From Paenibacillus jilunlii (GTDB lineage: Bacteria; Bacillota; Bacilli; Paenibacillales; Paenibacillaceae): a DNA stretch of 64,000 nt. The stretch lies in contig NZ_FNGM01000001.1 in assembly GCF_900102965.1 (NCBI RefSeq), positions 411,164-475,163 of the forward strand, written 5' to 3'. The notes below the pieces were generated by a model that worked only from the letters and a program-made list of their open reading frames with translations, was not told the DNA's origin and searched no databases. The translations under genes and the position numbers were made by a program. This document shows positions 8,626-17,640 of the stretch, one piece after another (the first letter of the stretch is position 1; each line of letters starts with the position of its first letter).

Positions 8626-9090
8626 TCAGTCCTCCAGCTGCCCGTTGATTTCTTCAAAATAGTGATAGACCCCGTTCAACAGCTCAATCAGCGCTCTGCT
8701 GCGCTCCTTGCCGAGATAGTCGATCATCCCCTTGAACGTATCGCGGATTCTGGCAACCGCAGCGTCGGCCAAACGTACGCCTTTGTCCGTCAGAGCAATC
8801 CCGCTGACCCGCTTATCCTGGGCATCGCTGGTGCGGAACACATAGCCCTGTGCCAGCAGGCTGTTCACCATTTGGGTGATGGTGGGGGAGGTGACCTTGT
8901 GCATTTTGCTGATGTCGGAGATGGTAAGCACCGGCTTCCCGGATTTCTCGGTCCCTAACCGGATCGTGACCAGCACACGTATTTCACTGGGCTTTAGCAT
9001 CGATGGATTGTTTTTCTGCCAGTTGATCTTGGAGAATTGCTGAAATGCTTCCATCAGCTCATCGATTTTGTCGTATCTGTCTTCGTTCAT
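8626..9090 (-). CDS. MarR family transcriptional regulator
   Basis: About 154-residue winged-helix regulator. The DNA-binding core is ISDISKMHKVTSPTITQMVNSLLAQGYVFR with the wing DAQDKRVSGIALTDKG, as usual for MarR. I choose ATG at 9090 because AGAGGTG lies at the right distance; a GTG at 9096 overlaps that site. It is convergent with the LTA-synthase-like gene and has no co-transcribed partner, so its target and ligand are unknown. Confidence 0.88.
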   Translation of the reverse strand: MNEDRYDKIDELMEAFQQFSKINWQKNNPSMLKPSEIRVLVTIRLGTEKSGKPVLTISDISKMHKVTSPTITQMVNSLLAQGYVFRTSDAQDKRVSGIALTDKGVRLADAAVARIRDTFKGMIDYLGKERSRALIELLNGVYHYFEEINGQLED

Positions 9091-9205
9091 CTGCACACCT
9101 CTTGGACTTGTTTCCTTTAATTATAGGGCATGTGCTGAAATAAAATAAAGCAAAGGATACGAAACAAGCCCTTAACATGTCCATCTTACAACGCTGTGCG
9201 TCTGA

Positions 9206-9976
9206 TTACTCTGCGGGATTGTGAAGAAGCGATACCTGATATTGGTTGAGAAAAGAGATCCACTCGTCCGAGGGTTTCCCGTCCGTAACGATGTAATCAA
9301 TCTCGTCAAAACCAAACAGCTTGACAAAAGCGATCCGGTCAAACTTGGAATAGTCGGCCAGCAGGACGGCTTTGCTCGCCTGCTGCCGCATAAGAATCTT
9401 AAGCTCGCTTTCGGCTTCGTTGGAATCGCTTAGTCCCCCCGTCATCGAGAGGGCTTTGCAGCTGAACAGCGCCGCGTCCACGTTATACCGCTGAATGGTA
9501 TGGGAAGCGCTCGGCCCGACAAAAGAGTTGGTCTCCGCTCCCAGCACACCGCCGGTGGAAATCAGCTTGTGCCCGGAATGCTGAAACTCGGACAGGACGA
9601 CCAGTGAATTGGTAATGATCGTCAGGTTTTTTTTGGCTTCGGTAATTTTCTTCAGCGCCTCAAAGGCGGTTGAACTGGTATCTGTCATCAGGCTGTCGCC
9701 GTCATTGATCAGATCCAGGACATTGGCAGCAATGGCCCGCTTGGCGTCGATATTCACCGCATGTCTGTGGGAGTAGGAAGGGTCCTCGTTGGTGTGGACA
9801 TTCAGGATGGCCCCGCCATAGCTTTTTTTCGCAATGCCTTCTTTGTCCAGCTTCTCCAGATCTCTGCGGATCGTTTCTTCGGAAACATCGAAATCCTGGG
9901 CCAGGTCAGCGACATGGACTTTTTTGTTGCGGTACAGCTTATTGATAATGAGCTCACGGCGTTCAAACGCTCTCAC
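9206..9976 (-). CDS. DeoR family regulator, likely repressor of the fuc operon
   Basis: 256-residue DeoR-type repressor: N-terminal HTH (VADLAQDFDVSEETIRRDLEKL, residues 22-43) and C-terminal sugar-phosphate sensing DeoRC domain (GDSLMTDTSSTAFEAL near residue 93). Starts at GTG 9976 behind GGAGGCC. It is divergent from the L-fucose operon across a 223-base region containing a perfect inverted repeat and a strong promoter; DeoR proteins commonly control adjacent sugar operons in response to a phosphorylated intermediate (here perhaps fuculose-1-phosphate). The target assignment is inferred from position. Confidence 0.88.
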   Translation of the reverse strand: MRAFERRELIINKLYRNKKVHVADLAQDFDVSEETIRRDLEKLDKEGIAKKSYGGAILNVHTNEDPSYSHRHAVNIDAKRAIAANVLDLINDGDSLMTDTSSTAFEALKKITEAKKNLTIITNSLVVLSEFQHSGHKLISTGGVLGAETNSFVGPSASHTIQRYNVDAALFSCKALSMTGGLSDSNEAESELKILMRQQASKAVLLADYSKFDRIAFVKLFGFDEIDYIVTDGKPSDEWISFLNQYQVSLLHNPAE

Positions 9977-10077
9977 GAAGACGGCCTCCTTGCTTAGTTA
10001 ATTTTTTTCTCTATTTTACTATAATCCGAGGGATAAATAAAAGGGGAATCCACAGGAAAATCCACATTTATGTTTTA

Positions 10078-10111
10078 AAAACCACATAAATACACAATAA
10101 AATGTGGTTTT
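10078..10111. promoter_or_regulatory. inverted repeat, candidate DeoR operator
   Basis: AAAACCACAT (10078-10087) and ATGTGGTTTT (10102-10111) form a perfect 10-base inverted repeat with a 14-base spacer, ending 3 bases before the -35 box of the fuc promoter. A partly similar ACATTTATGTTTT lies just upstream. Likely the site of the divergent DeoR protein. Confidence 0.6.
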
Positions 10112-10114
10112 ATG

Positions 10115-10143
10115 TTGACATTCCATGATTATGATTTTATGAT
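10115..10143 (+). promoter_or_regulatory. sigma-A promoter of the fuc operon
   Basis: TTGACA (10115-10120), a 17-base spacer, and TATGAT (10138-10143): near-perfect vegetative promoter for fucI. Confidence 0.8.
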
Positions 10144-10151
10144 AGGAGGAG

Positions 10152-10166
10152 ATGCAAGCGCTTCAT
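10152..10166. promoter_or_regulatory. cre-like catabolite repression site
   Basis: ATGCAAGCGCTTCAT contains the AAGCGCTT core of CcpA operators and sits directly downstream of the -10 box, where CcpA binding would block transcription. Partial match to the cre consensus. Confidence 0.55.
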
Positions 10167-10199
10167 ATTGTTCTTATCATTCGGAGGAGGTTATAAGGC

Positions 10200-11966
10200 A
10201 TGACAACTCATTATCCCAAAATCGGCATCCGCCCGACGATTGACGGGAGACGCCGCGGCGTGCGCGAATCACTGGAAGTCCAGACCATGGGCATGGCAGA
10301 GCGGGTCGCTGCTTTTCTGCAGGAAAATCTGCGTTACCCTGATGGTTCGCCTGTAGAATGTGTGATTGCTGATTCGACAATCGGCGGGGTGAAGGAAGCT
10401 TCGGCTGCCCAGGCCAAATTCTCAGGTGCCAATGTTGGCGTATCCATTACTGTGACACCCTGCTGGTGTTATGGTTCGGAAACGATGGATATGGATGCCA
10501 CTATCCCGCACGCGGTATGGGGTTTCAATGGTACGGAACGGCCCGGTGCGGTCTATCTTGCTGCGGTCTTGTCGGCGTATGCCCAGAAGGGCATTCCGGC
10601 TTTTGGGATCTATGGGGAGGATGTGCAGGACTCGGGCAGCGAGGAAATCCCTGCCGATGTTCAGACCAAGCTGCTGCGGTTCGCCAAATCGGCACTTGCC
10701 GTTGCCTTGATGAAGGGGAACTCCTACCTGTCTATGGGTTCGGTTTCCATGGGCATCGCCGGTTCGATTGTGAATGACCAGTTCTTTCAGGAGTATCTGG
10801 GCATGCGCAATGAATATATCGATATGTCCGAATTCGTCCGCCGTTTCGAGGAAGGGATTTACGATCAGGAGGAATTTGCCCGCGCGCTGAAATGGACGAA
10901 GGAGAACTGTCAGATTGGACCTGACAATAACCCGGCGCATCTGCAGGTCAGCAGCGAAGAGAAGGCAGTTCAATTGGAAACCTGCGTCAAGATGGCGCTC
11001 ATCGGCCGCGACCTGATGATTGGCAATCCGGTGCTGGCCGGGCTTGGCTTTGAGGAAGAAGCTCAAGGCCACAACGCGCTCGCCGCCGGTTTCCAGGGAC
11101 AGCGCCAATGGACGGATCACTTCCCGAACGGTGATTTCATGGAGACGATCCTGAATTCCTCTTTCGACTGGAACGGCAAGCGCGCGCCTTATATTCTGGC
11201 TACGGAGAATGACAGCCTGAACGGTGTAACGATGCTGTTCAATTATTTGCTGACGAATACGGCGCAGATTTTCGCCGATGTCCGCACTTACTGGAGTCCG
11301 GCAGCTGTGAAGCGTGTTACCGGGTATGAGCTGCAGGGCGAGGCTGCCGGCGGCCTGCTCCATCTAATCAATTCAGGGTCTGCCGCGCTCGACGGCGCGG
11401 GTGAACAGACCAGGGACGGCAAACCGGTGATCAAGCCGTTCTGGGAGATTACCGATGAAGAGGTGGATGCCACGCTGAAGGCAACACAATTCCGTGCGGC
11501 ATCGCAGGAATATTTCCGCGGCGGCGGCTTCTCTACCGATTATCTGACCAAAGGCGGCATGCCGGTAACGATGGCGCGCCTTAATCTGGTCAAGGGGCTG
11601 GGACCTGTCCTGCAGCTGGCGGAAGGCTATACTGTGGAGCTTCCTGAAGAGGTACACCGTACGCTGGATGAACGGACCGATCCTACCTGGCCGACAACTT
11701 GGTTCGCGCCTATCCTGACCGGTTCCGGTTCGTTCGGCTCGGTGTATGATGTGATGAACAATTGGGGGGCCAACCACGGAGCGATCAGCTATGGGCATAT
11801 CGGTGCGGATCTGATCACACTGGCATCCATGCTGCGCATCCCGGTCAGTATGCACAATGTGGAGGAACCGCGGATATTTAGACCGCGCGTCTGGTCACTG
11901 TTCGGAACGGAGAGCCTCGAAGCTGCCGACTACCGGGCCTGCCGGAATTTCGGACCGCTGTATTAA
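10200..11966 (+). CDS. fucI: L-fucose isomerase
   Basis: 588 residues, matching the ~590-residue length of FucI. It interconverts L-fucose and L-fuculose (and often D-arabinose/D-ribulose) using Mn2+, in the cytosol. The start [20 protein letters not shown] and the segments [14 protein letters not shown] ([20 protein letters not shown]), [20 protein letters not shown] and [19 protein letters not shown] are typical. GGAGGAGGT precedes the ATG. First gene of a four-gene operon (isomerase, kinase, aldolase, mutarotase). Confidence 0.95.
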   Translation: MTTHYPKIGIRPTIDGRRRGVRESLEVQTMGMAERVAAFLQENLRYPDGSPVECVIADSTIGGVKEASAAQAKFSGANVGVSITVTPCWCYGSETMDMDATIPHAVWGFNGTERPGAVYLAAVLSAYAQKGIPAFGIYGEDVQDSGSEEIPADVQTKLLRFAKSALAVALMKGNSYLSMGSVSMGIAGSIVNDQFFQEYLGMRNEYIDMSEFVRRFEEGIYDQEEFARALKWTKENCQIGPDNNPAHLQVSSEEKAVQLETCVKMALIGRDLMIGNPVLAGLGFEEEAQGHNALAAGFQGQRQWTDHFPNGDFMETILNSSFDWNGKRAPYILATENDSLNGVTMLFNYLLTNTAQIFADVRTYWSPAAVKRVTGYELQGEAAGGLLHLINSGSAALDGAGEQTRDGKPVIKPFWEITDEEVDATLKATQFRAASQEYFRGGGFSTDYLTKGGMPVTMARLNLVKGLGPVLQLAEGYTVELPEEVHRTLDERTDPTWPTTWFAPILTGSGSFGSVYDVMNNWGANHGAISYGHIGADLITLASMLRIPVSMHNVEEPRIFRPRVWSLFGTESLEAADYRACRNFGPLY

Positions 11967-11992
11967 TTTCCGGGAACGGGCAGGTGGATGTG

Positions 11993-13420
11993 ATGAGCAA
12001 GCTGAAGAAGCTGCTGGCCGTTGACCTCGGGGCAAGCTCGGGGAGAGTGATTCTCGGCACCTTTGATGGAAGCAGGATTGTAACAGAGGAGCTACACCGG
12101 TTCGCCAACACCCCGGTGGAGGCCGGCGGTCATCTGTACTGGAACGTTCCGGAGCTGCTTGAGGAGATCAAGCAGGGAATCCTGCTGGCAGTCCAGGCTG
12201 GCAACGAAATTGTTAGTTTAAGTGTGGATACCTGGGGAGTAGACTATGGCTTTGTGGATCATGCGGGGAAGCTGCTGAATTCCCCGCATCATTACCGCGA
12301 TCAGCGGGTAGGCAAATACCGCGCCCGCCTGGAGGAGCTGCTGCCGCCGGAGGAGCAGTTCCGTCTGACCGGCAATCAGCCGGACCCGATCAATACAGTC
12401 TATCAACTGTTTGCGGATATGCAGGAGAACCCGCTGCTTCAGGAGGATGTTGACCACATCCTGATGATGCCGGATTTGTTCCTGTACCTGCTGTCTGGAG
12501 CGTCTTCAGCGGAGCGGACCATCCTGAGTACAAGCGGGCTGGTGGACGCTGTTACGGGAGAGCCTTCTTCCGAAGTATTCGGCAGACTCGGCATCCCGCT
12601 CAGGCTGATTCCGCCCCGTGTGGAGGCGGGAACCGCTATCGGCACGCTGCGGCCCGAGCTTTGTGCCAAGCTCGGATGCGGGCCCATCCGCGTGATTGCC
12701 GGCGCTTCTCATGATACGGCTTCAGCCGTAGCCTCCATTCCATACGCGGACAAGGACGGCGCAGCGTTTATCAGCTGCGGCACCTGGTCATTGGTCGGGA
12801 TGGAAACGAAGGCGCCGGTCCTTACCCCGTTAAGCTATGAATATGGCTTCACGAATGAAGGCTGCTGCGGCAGCGGCAACCGGCTGCTTAAGAACATTAC
12901 CGGCCTGTGGCTGCTGCAGGAGACGCGGCGGGTCTGGGCTGAAGCCGGTGAAAACCTCAGCTTCAGCGAGATGACTGCGCTTGCCGGGAGGGAGGGAGCG
13001 GCACAGTCTTTTATTGAGCCTAATGATCCGCTCTTCAGCACGCCCGGCGATATGCCGGGACGGATCGCGGAATACTGCCGGAGCAGCGGCCAACAGGTGC
13101 CGGAAACCAAAGGAGCCATCATCCGCACGATTCTGGATAGCCTCGCCAAGTCCTACGCGGCTGCGCTTAAGGAACTGGAGGGAATTACAGGCACCCGGAT
13201 CTGCAAGGTTCATATGGTCGGTGGGGGCATACAGAACAAGCTCCTCTGCCAGCTGACGGCGGATGCGGCCGGAAGAGAGATTATCGCCGGTCCCGTTGAA
13301 GCCAGTGCGCTGGGGAATCTGCTGGTACAGCTGGCTGCGCTGGGGGAACTGGATTTCAGCCGTGCCGCTGAGGTAGTAGGCGCATCCGAGAACCTGACGG
13401 TGTATCGGCCGAATAAATGA
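11993..13420 (+). CDS. rhamnulokinase-type sugar kinase, likely L-fuculokinase
   Basis: FGGY-family carbohydrate kinase of about 475 residues with the actin-like ATPase fold. The N-terminus LLAVDLGASSGRVILG, SVDTWGVDYGF near residue 75, HYRDQR, GASHDTASAVASIP and ISCGTWSLVG near residue 255 are seen. The DLGASSGRV start is the rhamnulokinase (RhaB) pattern rather than classical E. coli FucK, but position between fucI and the aldolase gene implies phosphorylation of L-fuculose. I choose ATG 11993 (MSKLKK) with AGGTGGA just upstream; a GTG at 11984 overlaps that site. It follows fucI by 26 bases. Confidence 0.87.
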   Translation: MSKLKKLLAVDLGASSGRVILGTFDGSRIVTEELHRFANTPVEAGGHLYWNVPELLEEIKQGILLAVQAGNEIVSLSVDTWGVDYGFVDHAGKLLNSPHHYRDQRVGKYRARLEELLPPEEQFRLTGNQPDPINTVYQLFADMQENPLLQEDVDHILMMPDLFLYLLSGASSAERTILSTSGLVDAVTGEPSSEVFGRLGIPLRLIPPRVEAGTAIGTLRPELCAKLGCGPIRVIAGASHDTASAVASIPYADKDGAAFISCGTWSLVGMETKAPVLTPLSYEYGFTNEGCCGSGNRLLKNITGLWLLQETRRVWAEAGENLSFSEMTALAGREGAAQSFIEPNDPLFSTPGDMPGRIAEYCRSSGQQVPETKGAIIRTILDSLAKSYAAALKELEGITGTRICKVHMVGGGIQNKLLCQLTADAAGREIIAGPVEASALGNLLVQLAALGELDFSRAAEVVGASENLTVYRPNK

Positions 13421-13439
13421 GAATTGAGGAGAGTAAACC

Positions 13440-14090
13440 ATGGATGAGCTGGAAAAGAAACTGCGTCTGCAAATTTGTGATATCGGCAAAAATCTGTTCA
13501 ATAAAGATTTTATTGCCGCGAATGACGGCAACATCTCGGCCCGTTTGAGCGAGACTGAGGTGCTGGCTACCCCGACCGGGGTCAGCAAAGGCTACCTGGA
13601 GCCGCATATGCTGGTCAAGGTCAACCTTCAGGGAGAGATTCTGGAAGCCCAGGAAGGCTACAGACCTTCAACAGAAGTCAAAATGCATCTGCGGATTTAC
13701 CGCGAGCTTCCAGAGATGAACGGGGTGGTTCATGCGCATCCGCCATTTGGCACTGCTTTTGCCATTAAGGGGGAAGCGCTCGACAAAATGATGATGCCGG
13801 AATCCGTAATTGCCATGGGCGATATTCCGCTGGCTAAATACGGCACGCCTTCCACAGAGGAGGTTCCCGACTCCATCATGCCGTTCCTTGGCAAGAAAAC
13901 AGCCGTATTGCTGGAAAGTCATGGGGCTTTGACCTGGGGCAAGGATGTAATGGGCGCTTATATGAATATGGAACGGCTGGAATACACCGCCAAGCTGACC
14001 TTTTTGACCCGCATGATCCATGGAGAGCGGGAGCTGCCGCCGAACCAGATTGAAGAGCTGGTGGCGCTGCGGTCCTTCTACGGAATGTAA
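13440..14090 (+). CDS. fucA: L-fuculose-1-phosphate aldolase (class II)
   Basis: 216-residue zinc-dependent aldolase of the class II aldolase/adducin family. It splits L-fuculose 1-phosphate to dihydroxyacetone phosphate and L-lactaldehyde. Visible are NDGNISARL near residue 28, ATPTGVSKG near 43, the zinc-binding VVHAHPPFGTAFA near residue 97 with catalytic Glu just N-terminal region (TEVKMHLRIY), and ESHGALTWGKD near 160 giving the third His. It follows the kinase by 19 bases and has GAGGAGA upstream. Name rests on operon context as well as family. Confidence 0.88.
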   Translation: MDELEKKLRLQICDIGKNLFNKDFIAANDGNISARLSETEVLATPTGVSKGYLEPHMLVKVNLQGEILEAQEGYRPSTEVKMHLRIYRELPEMNGVVHAHPPFGTAFAIKGEALDKMMMPESVIAMGDIPLAKYGTPSTEEVPDSIMPFLGKKTAVLLESHGALTWGKDVMGAYMNMERLEYTAKLTFLTRMIHGERELPPNQIEELVALRSFYGM

Positions 14091-14105
14091 AGGAGAGAGC
14101 GGCAG

Positions 14106-14537
14106 ATGCTGAACAAAATCCCCAAGCTGCTCTCTCCCGAGCTGGTGAAAACTATGATGGAAATGGGCCACGGCGACGAACTTGTGCTCGCAGACGCCAA
14201 CTTCCCCGGACATGCGCTGCATTCCAGAGTCATTCGCTGCGACGGCATCGGTATTCCGGAACTGCTGGACGCCATACTGGAGCTGCTCCCGCTGGATCAT
14301 TATGCGGACCATCAGGCTGCCCTGATGAGTGTCGTACCGGGAGATCCTACCGTCCCCGTAATCTGGGACACCTATAAGGAAATCATCTCGGGACATGACA
14401 AGGAAGCTGTGATCACTCATGCAGAACGTTATGCCTTCTACACCCGCGCCCAAAGTGCTTACGCTGTTGTGGTGACCGGGGAGGAAGCACTGTACGGCAA
14501 CATCATCCTGAAAAAAGGTGTTATAAAGAGCATTTGA
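14106..14537 (+). CDS. fucU: L-fucose mutarotase (RbsD/FucU family)
   Basis: 143-residue RbsD/FucU-family protein which interconverts the alpha and beta anomers of L-fucose so that the isomerase has its substrate. Seen: MMEMGHGDELVLADANFPG near residue 18 with the catalytic His, and YGNIILKKGVI at the C-terminus, both typical. Spacing of 15 bases to the aldolase gene and a strong terminator behind it mark it as the last gene of the operon. No transporter or lactaldehyde reductase is encoded here. Confidence 0.92.
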   Translation: MLNKIPKLLSPELVKTMMEMGHGDELVLADANFPGHALHSRVIRCDGIGIPELLDAILELLPLDHYADHQAALMSVVPGDPTVPVIWDTYKEIISGHDKEAVITHAERYAFYTRAQSAYAVVVTGEEALYGNIILKKGVIKSI

Positions 14538-14578
14538 AAAAAGTTGCTGACATAGGCTCTCAGCCCGAAAGAATTAAT

Positions 14579-14629
14579 CCTGCCCCTGGCGGATTCTCCA
14601 AGCGAGAATGCACCGGGGGCAGGTTTTTT
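14579..14629 (+). terminator. terminator of the fuc operon
   Basis: CCTGCCCC (14579-14586) pairs with GGGGCAGG (14616-14623), then six T residues. Confidence 0.88.
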
Positions 14630-14639
14630 CGTTGATTAG

Positions 14640-14906
14640 GAAATTATGATAACATTTCATTATGGTTTTTTAACTCGTCTAAAGGACGAATGTGGACTGA
14701 AACAACGGCAGAAATACCGTTGTTGAAGTGCAGAAGGGTCATTTGCAATATTTGTGATTTAATACGTCTTATTATGATTAAATTCGACAAAATAAAAATT
14801 TAAAGTTGAAAAAAGATAGGGAAATTGTATGATGTTAATAACTGTTATTTCAACTAAGATATACATATTCCTGGGATAAACCCAATTAGTGAGGAGATGA
14901 TTATAT
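14640..14906. other. AT-rich intergenic stretch
   Basis: After the fuc terminator the base composition turns clearly AT-rich. I see no gene; only a short inverted pair CAACGGCAG/ATACCGTTG near 14703-14725 and a GAGGAGATG ribosome binding site at 14891 for the next gene. Confidence 0.4.
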
Positions 14907-15371
14907 TTGAAGAAGATTGGTTCTGTCTTTTTGTCTCTTATAATTTTGTTATCCACTCTAACTTTACCTTCTGTTGCTGACGCGCGCGATCCAATAAAAC
15001 CAGCTTGTAACTCAGTTGAAGATAGGGGGACAGCAATAGTATCAACGAATACTTCACCTACACCAATTTTGTCCTGGGGCATTAACTTTACATCATTGGG
15101 TGCAACAGTATATGGAAGTCCAATTACCGTTTCATCAATCTATGGTTCAGTAACAAAGCCGGACTTGAGCGTTAGAATAATCCCACCTGGAACAATCTAC
15201 GCCCCACATACCTTCGCATGGAACTATCTTTTTCATGGAAGTATCAGCAATTATAATTATGGTAGTTCCTCATCCCCTTTAGCTTCTGGAGACATTATTC
15301 ATCTTAGATTTGATGTTGATGGACCAACAAGTGTTAATTCAGTGATAGATATTGAATGTAGAATTCCTTAA
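14907..15371 (+). CDS. hypothetical secreted protein
   Basis: 154 residues, family not recognised. Residues 1-26 form a Sec signal peptide (charged MKK, hydrophobic FLSLIILLSTLTL, cleavage likely after VADA). The mature part is rich in Ser, Thr, Ile and Pro and looks beta-stranded, with two Cys (near residues 35 and 151) that could form a disulfide. TTG start, seven bases after GAGGAGATG. It is AT-rich compared with its neighbours and lies in an island with another orphan gene and an intron remnant, suggesting acquisition by transfer. Confidence 0.7.
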   Translation: MKKIGSVFLSLIILLSTLTLPSVADARDPIKPACNSVEDRGTAIVSTNTSPTPILSWGINFTSLGATVYGSPITVSSIYGSVTKPDLSVRIIPPGTIYAPHTFAWNYLFHGSISNYNYGSSSSPLASGDIIHLRFDVDGPTSVNSVIDIECRIP

Positions 15372-15444
15372 TATTAGTCGAGCAGAGTAATCACTTATCT
15401 CTGCTCTTATTTCTTTCTGAAAGAAGATATTATTAAAGAAGGAC

Positions 15445-15750
15445 GTGTTTAAAATAACACAAAATGACGAAGTGAAAAAATGGTACACGGAAACTATGCA
15501 ATTTGAAACAATGAGGGAGGCGCATGAGTGGGCCTATAGTGAAGCATACAATGCGATTGGAAATCTGTATGATGGTTACATAACCACAGACGAGAAAATA
15601 GCATATGCCTTAGTGTTTGAATTAACAAGATCAAATACAATTCATGGTTTTCGTTTTAATATTCATTGTGATTGCGATTTTAGTGTTAAACCTATGGCTT
15701 ATAAAGTTTGGGTTAGTAGAGGAGTTCATAAAAAGGACAGATCATTTTGA
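15445..15750 (+). CDS. hypothetical protein
   Basis: 101 residues, starting at GTG behind GAAGGA. No known domain recognised. It is rich in aromatic residues, has a likely alpha-helical N-terminal half (VKKWYTETMQFETMREAHEWAY) and a C-terminal HCDCDF stretch. No signal peptide or membrane segment. Base composition is AT-rich like the preceding secreted-protein gene, 73 bases upstream, and unlike the rest of the window. Function unknown. Confidence 0.55.
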   Translation: MFKITQNDEVKKWYTETMQFETMREAHEWAYSEAYNAIGNLYDGYITTDEKIAYALVFELTRSNTIHGFRFNIHCDCDFSVKPMAYKVWVSRGVHKKDRSF

Positions 15751-15769
15751 TCAAGTTCTTTTTTATTGT

Positions 15770-15905
15770 TACGCACCTAGCCAGGCTAGGTATAACTAAC
15801 CGGTGAAAGTCCTGTCGAGGTAAAAGCCAAGTCGCCTCGTAGCTTTTCGTGAGAAGCAACCTTATAGCCCGAAAAGTGAACTACGCCAAAGTCAAAGCTC
15901 AATTA
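15770..15905 (+). mobile_element. probable group II intron 5' fragment
   Basis: The stretch CACCTAGCCAGGCTAGGT, AACCGGTGAAAGTCC, TCGAGGTAAAAGCCAAGTC and GCCTCGTAGCTT resembles the 5' part of domain I of bacterial group II introns (paired CTAGC/GCTAG arms, GGTGAAAGTCC, AAGCCAAGTC). No reverse transcriptase and no domain V follow; the sequence runs within about 150 bases into the 3' end of the serine hydrolase gene. So it is a decayed remnant if correct. Confidence 0.5.
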
Positions 15906-16048
15906 CTTTAAAACATGCTATATCTGGCCGCCAAGGGAATTATGGTCTTCAAGCGGCGGCTGTTAAGATTCACGGACAGCCCCGGCTTCAAACGGCTGCG
16001 CCTTTCAGGGAAGGAAGGCGCAGCCGCTCTAATCTTAGCAGGTTGCTG

Positions 16049-17554
16049 TCACTTCCGTATTCTGGTCTTCGGGAAAAAGCCGGCGGCGAGCAAAATGAGA
16101 TGCCAGGCAAAAACCACGAGTGCGATGTTTTTTAAGCCGGACTGCAGGCCCAGTATGCTCCAGGAATAAGAGGCCAAGAACAACAAAGTACCGGTTGCTG
16201 TAAGCAGAACCACGCGTATCCCGAGCCGGATATAGGGCTGCTGTGAATGCTTCGTTATGAACAATCTTCTCCGCTTGTGCAAGCGGATGGCAAAGATAAC
16301 CAGATATAGGCCGAGCGCGGCAGCAAGTCCTTGCGTGATGTATGCATTAGTCTGCCTTCCGGCGGCAAGTGCATCGGAGCCATCGGGTACGGAACCGGTA
16401 AGTGACCGGACCCAGGCATTATAAATATCCTGCCGCAGGTCAATTCCGTTCTCGCTGTTTGTCAGAATTGCAAGTCCATCACCGGACTCCGGGACGAACC
16501 CGTAAAAGCTGTGGAATCCGCGGTTATCCCCCGGATGATACAACATCACCTGACCGCCCGGCAGGGTTCTTACGAAGATCCCTAAACCGTTGTCAGTCAG
16601 AACCGGTGTCTGCATCTCCTGAATAAGCGGTCTTGCAGCCACTTGGTTAAGCGGCAGCTGTCCATTCCGCCCATTCATGCTGTTTATAATCAATGTCATC
16701 AGATCAGCGGAGGTGGTGGAGAGGCCGGCGGCGGCTTTTTCGGTAAATTGATAATCCGGCAGTGCCTGACCGAAATATCCATATCCAGTGGACATGGAGG
16801 GACTCCCGGTAGTTGCTGCGAAGGTGCTGGAATTCATCCCTAGCGGCTTCAGCACCTGCTCGTCCATGTACTGTTCAAAAGGCTGGCCGGTCACTTCCTC
16901 GATCACCAGCTGCAGCAGTGTATAACCTGCACCTGAATACACCTCCTGAGTGCCGGGAGCTGCAGCAACTCTTACAGGATCGTTGGACCAACCGGCTCCG
17001 GATAACGATTCCTCCAGTGTCGGAAGCTTTTTTCCCGGAGCGGTTCCCAGGTAGCCTTTGTGTGCAGGCAAGCCTGCGGTATGGCTAAGCAACCGCCGGA
17101 GCGTAACTTGGCTCGAATCGAACCCGGAATCCGGCAGTTTCCACCGCGTAAGATATTTTGCAGCGGGATCATCCAGGGAGAGCTTACCTTGGTCAACAAG
17201 ATGAAGAATTCCCCATGCAGTCAGGCTCTTGGAGACCGATCCTGCCTGGAATAGTGTATCCTTGCTCACAGGCTGGTGACTCTTGGTATCGGCAACACCA
17301 TAATTCAGGGTGTAGGCGACTTTCCCGTTATGTATCACACCTACTGCCACACCGGGTACCCCGTAAGTCTCCTGCCACTGAGGGACTTTGCGGTCCAGCA
17401 ATTGCTTGAATTCCTCTGTGCTTCCGGCAGTGGACGCCTTACCCGGCTCAGCATTCATGTGGGGGGAGAAGCCCCATAAAACTGTCAGACTCGTGGCAAT
17501 TATCATGCCGAAGGCAGTCACCCGGGAAAATATTGTTTTTTCTTTACGCTTCAT
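16049..17554 (-). CDS. serine hydrolase (beta-lactamase class C/PBP-like) with C-terminal membrane helices
   Basis: 501 residues. An N-terminal signal or anchor segment (residues 11-30) precedes a class C beta-lactamase-type domain (about 50-370) with the SxxK motif S106-VS-K109 and an HPG box near residue 340. The usual YxN motif appears as YSG followed by AGYTLLQ, so its Asn is replaced. Three hydrophobic helices follow (about 410-430, 445-465, 470-490), anchoring the extracellular domain. Such proteins are usually peptidases or esterases acting on cell-wall peptides, not resistance enzymes. Single gene; substrate unknown. Confidence 0.87.
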   Translation of the reverse strand: MKRKEKTIFSRVTAFGMIIATSLTVLWGFSPHMNAEPGKASTAGSTEEFKQLLDRKVPQWQETYGVPGVAVGVIHNGKVAYTLNYGVADTKSHQPVSKDTLFQAGSVSKSLTAWGILHLVDQGKLSLDDPAAKYLTRWKLPDSGFDSSQVTLRRLLSHTAGLPAHKGYLGTAPGKKLPTLEESLSGAGWSNDPVRVAAAPGTQEVYSGAGYTLLQLVIEEVTGQPFEQYMDEQVLKPLGMNSSTFAATTGSPSMSTGYGYFGQALPDYQFTEKAAAGLSTTSADLMTLIINSMNGRNGQLPLNQVAARPLIQEMQTPVLTDNGLGIFVRTLPGGQVMLYHPGDNRGFHSFYGFVPESGDGLAILTNSENGIDLRQDIYNAWVRSLTGSVPDGSDALAAGRQTNAYITQGLAAALGLYLVIFAIRLHKRRRLFITKHSQQPYIRLGIRVVLLTATGTLLFLASYSWSILGLQSGLKNIALVVFAWHLILLAAGFFPKTRIRK

Positions 17555-17640
17555 GCTTCTGAACTCCTTCGGTATTAAGTTAAATGAACACTATATCCAG
17601 CATAGTCCACAAGAAGTTCAGCACCCATAGATTTAGCTTA

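Noticed and set aside
10422..11363. 313-codon open frame opposite to fucI
   Set aside because: It is the complement of a clear FucI gene, has no ribosome binding site and its His/Arg/Gln-rich composition is typical of antisense frames in GC-rich genes.
16049..17554. Antibiotic-resistance beta-lactamase
   Set aside because: The SxxK and HPG boxes fit, but the YxN Asn is missing and three C-terminal membrane helices follow, as in housekeeping serine hydrolases.
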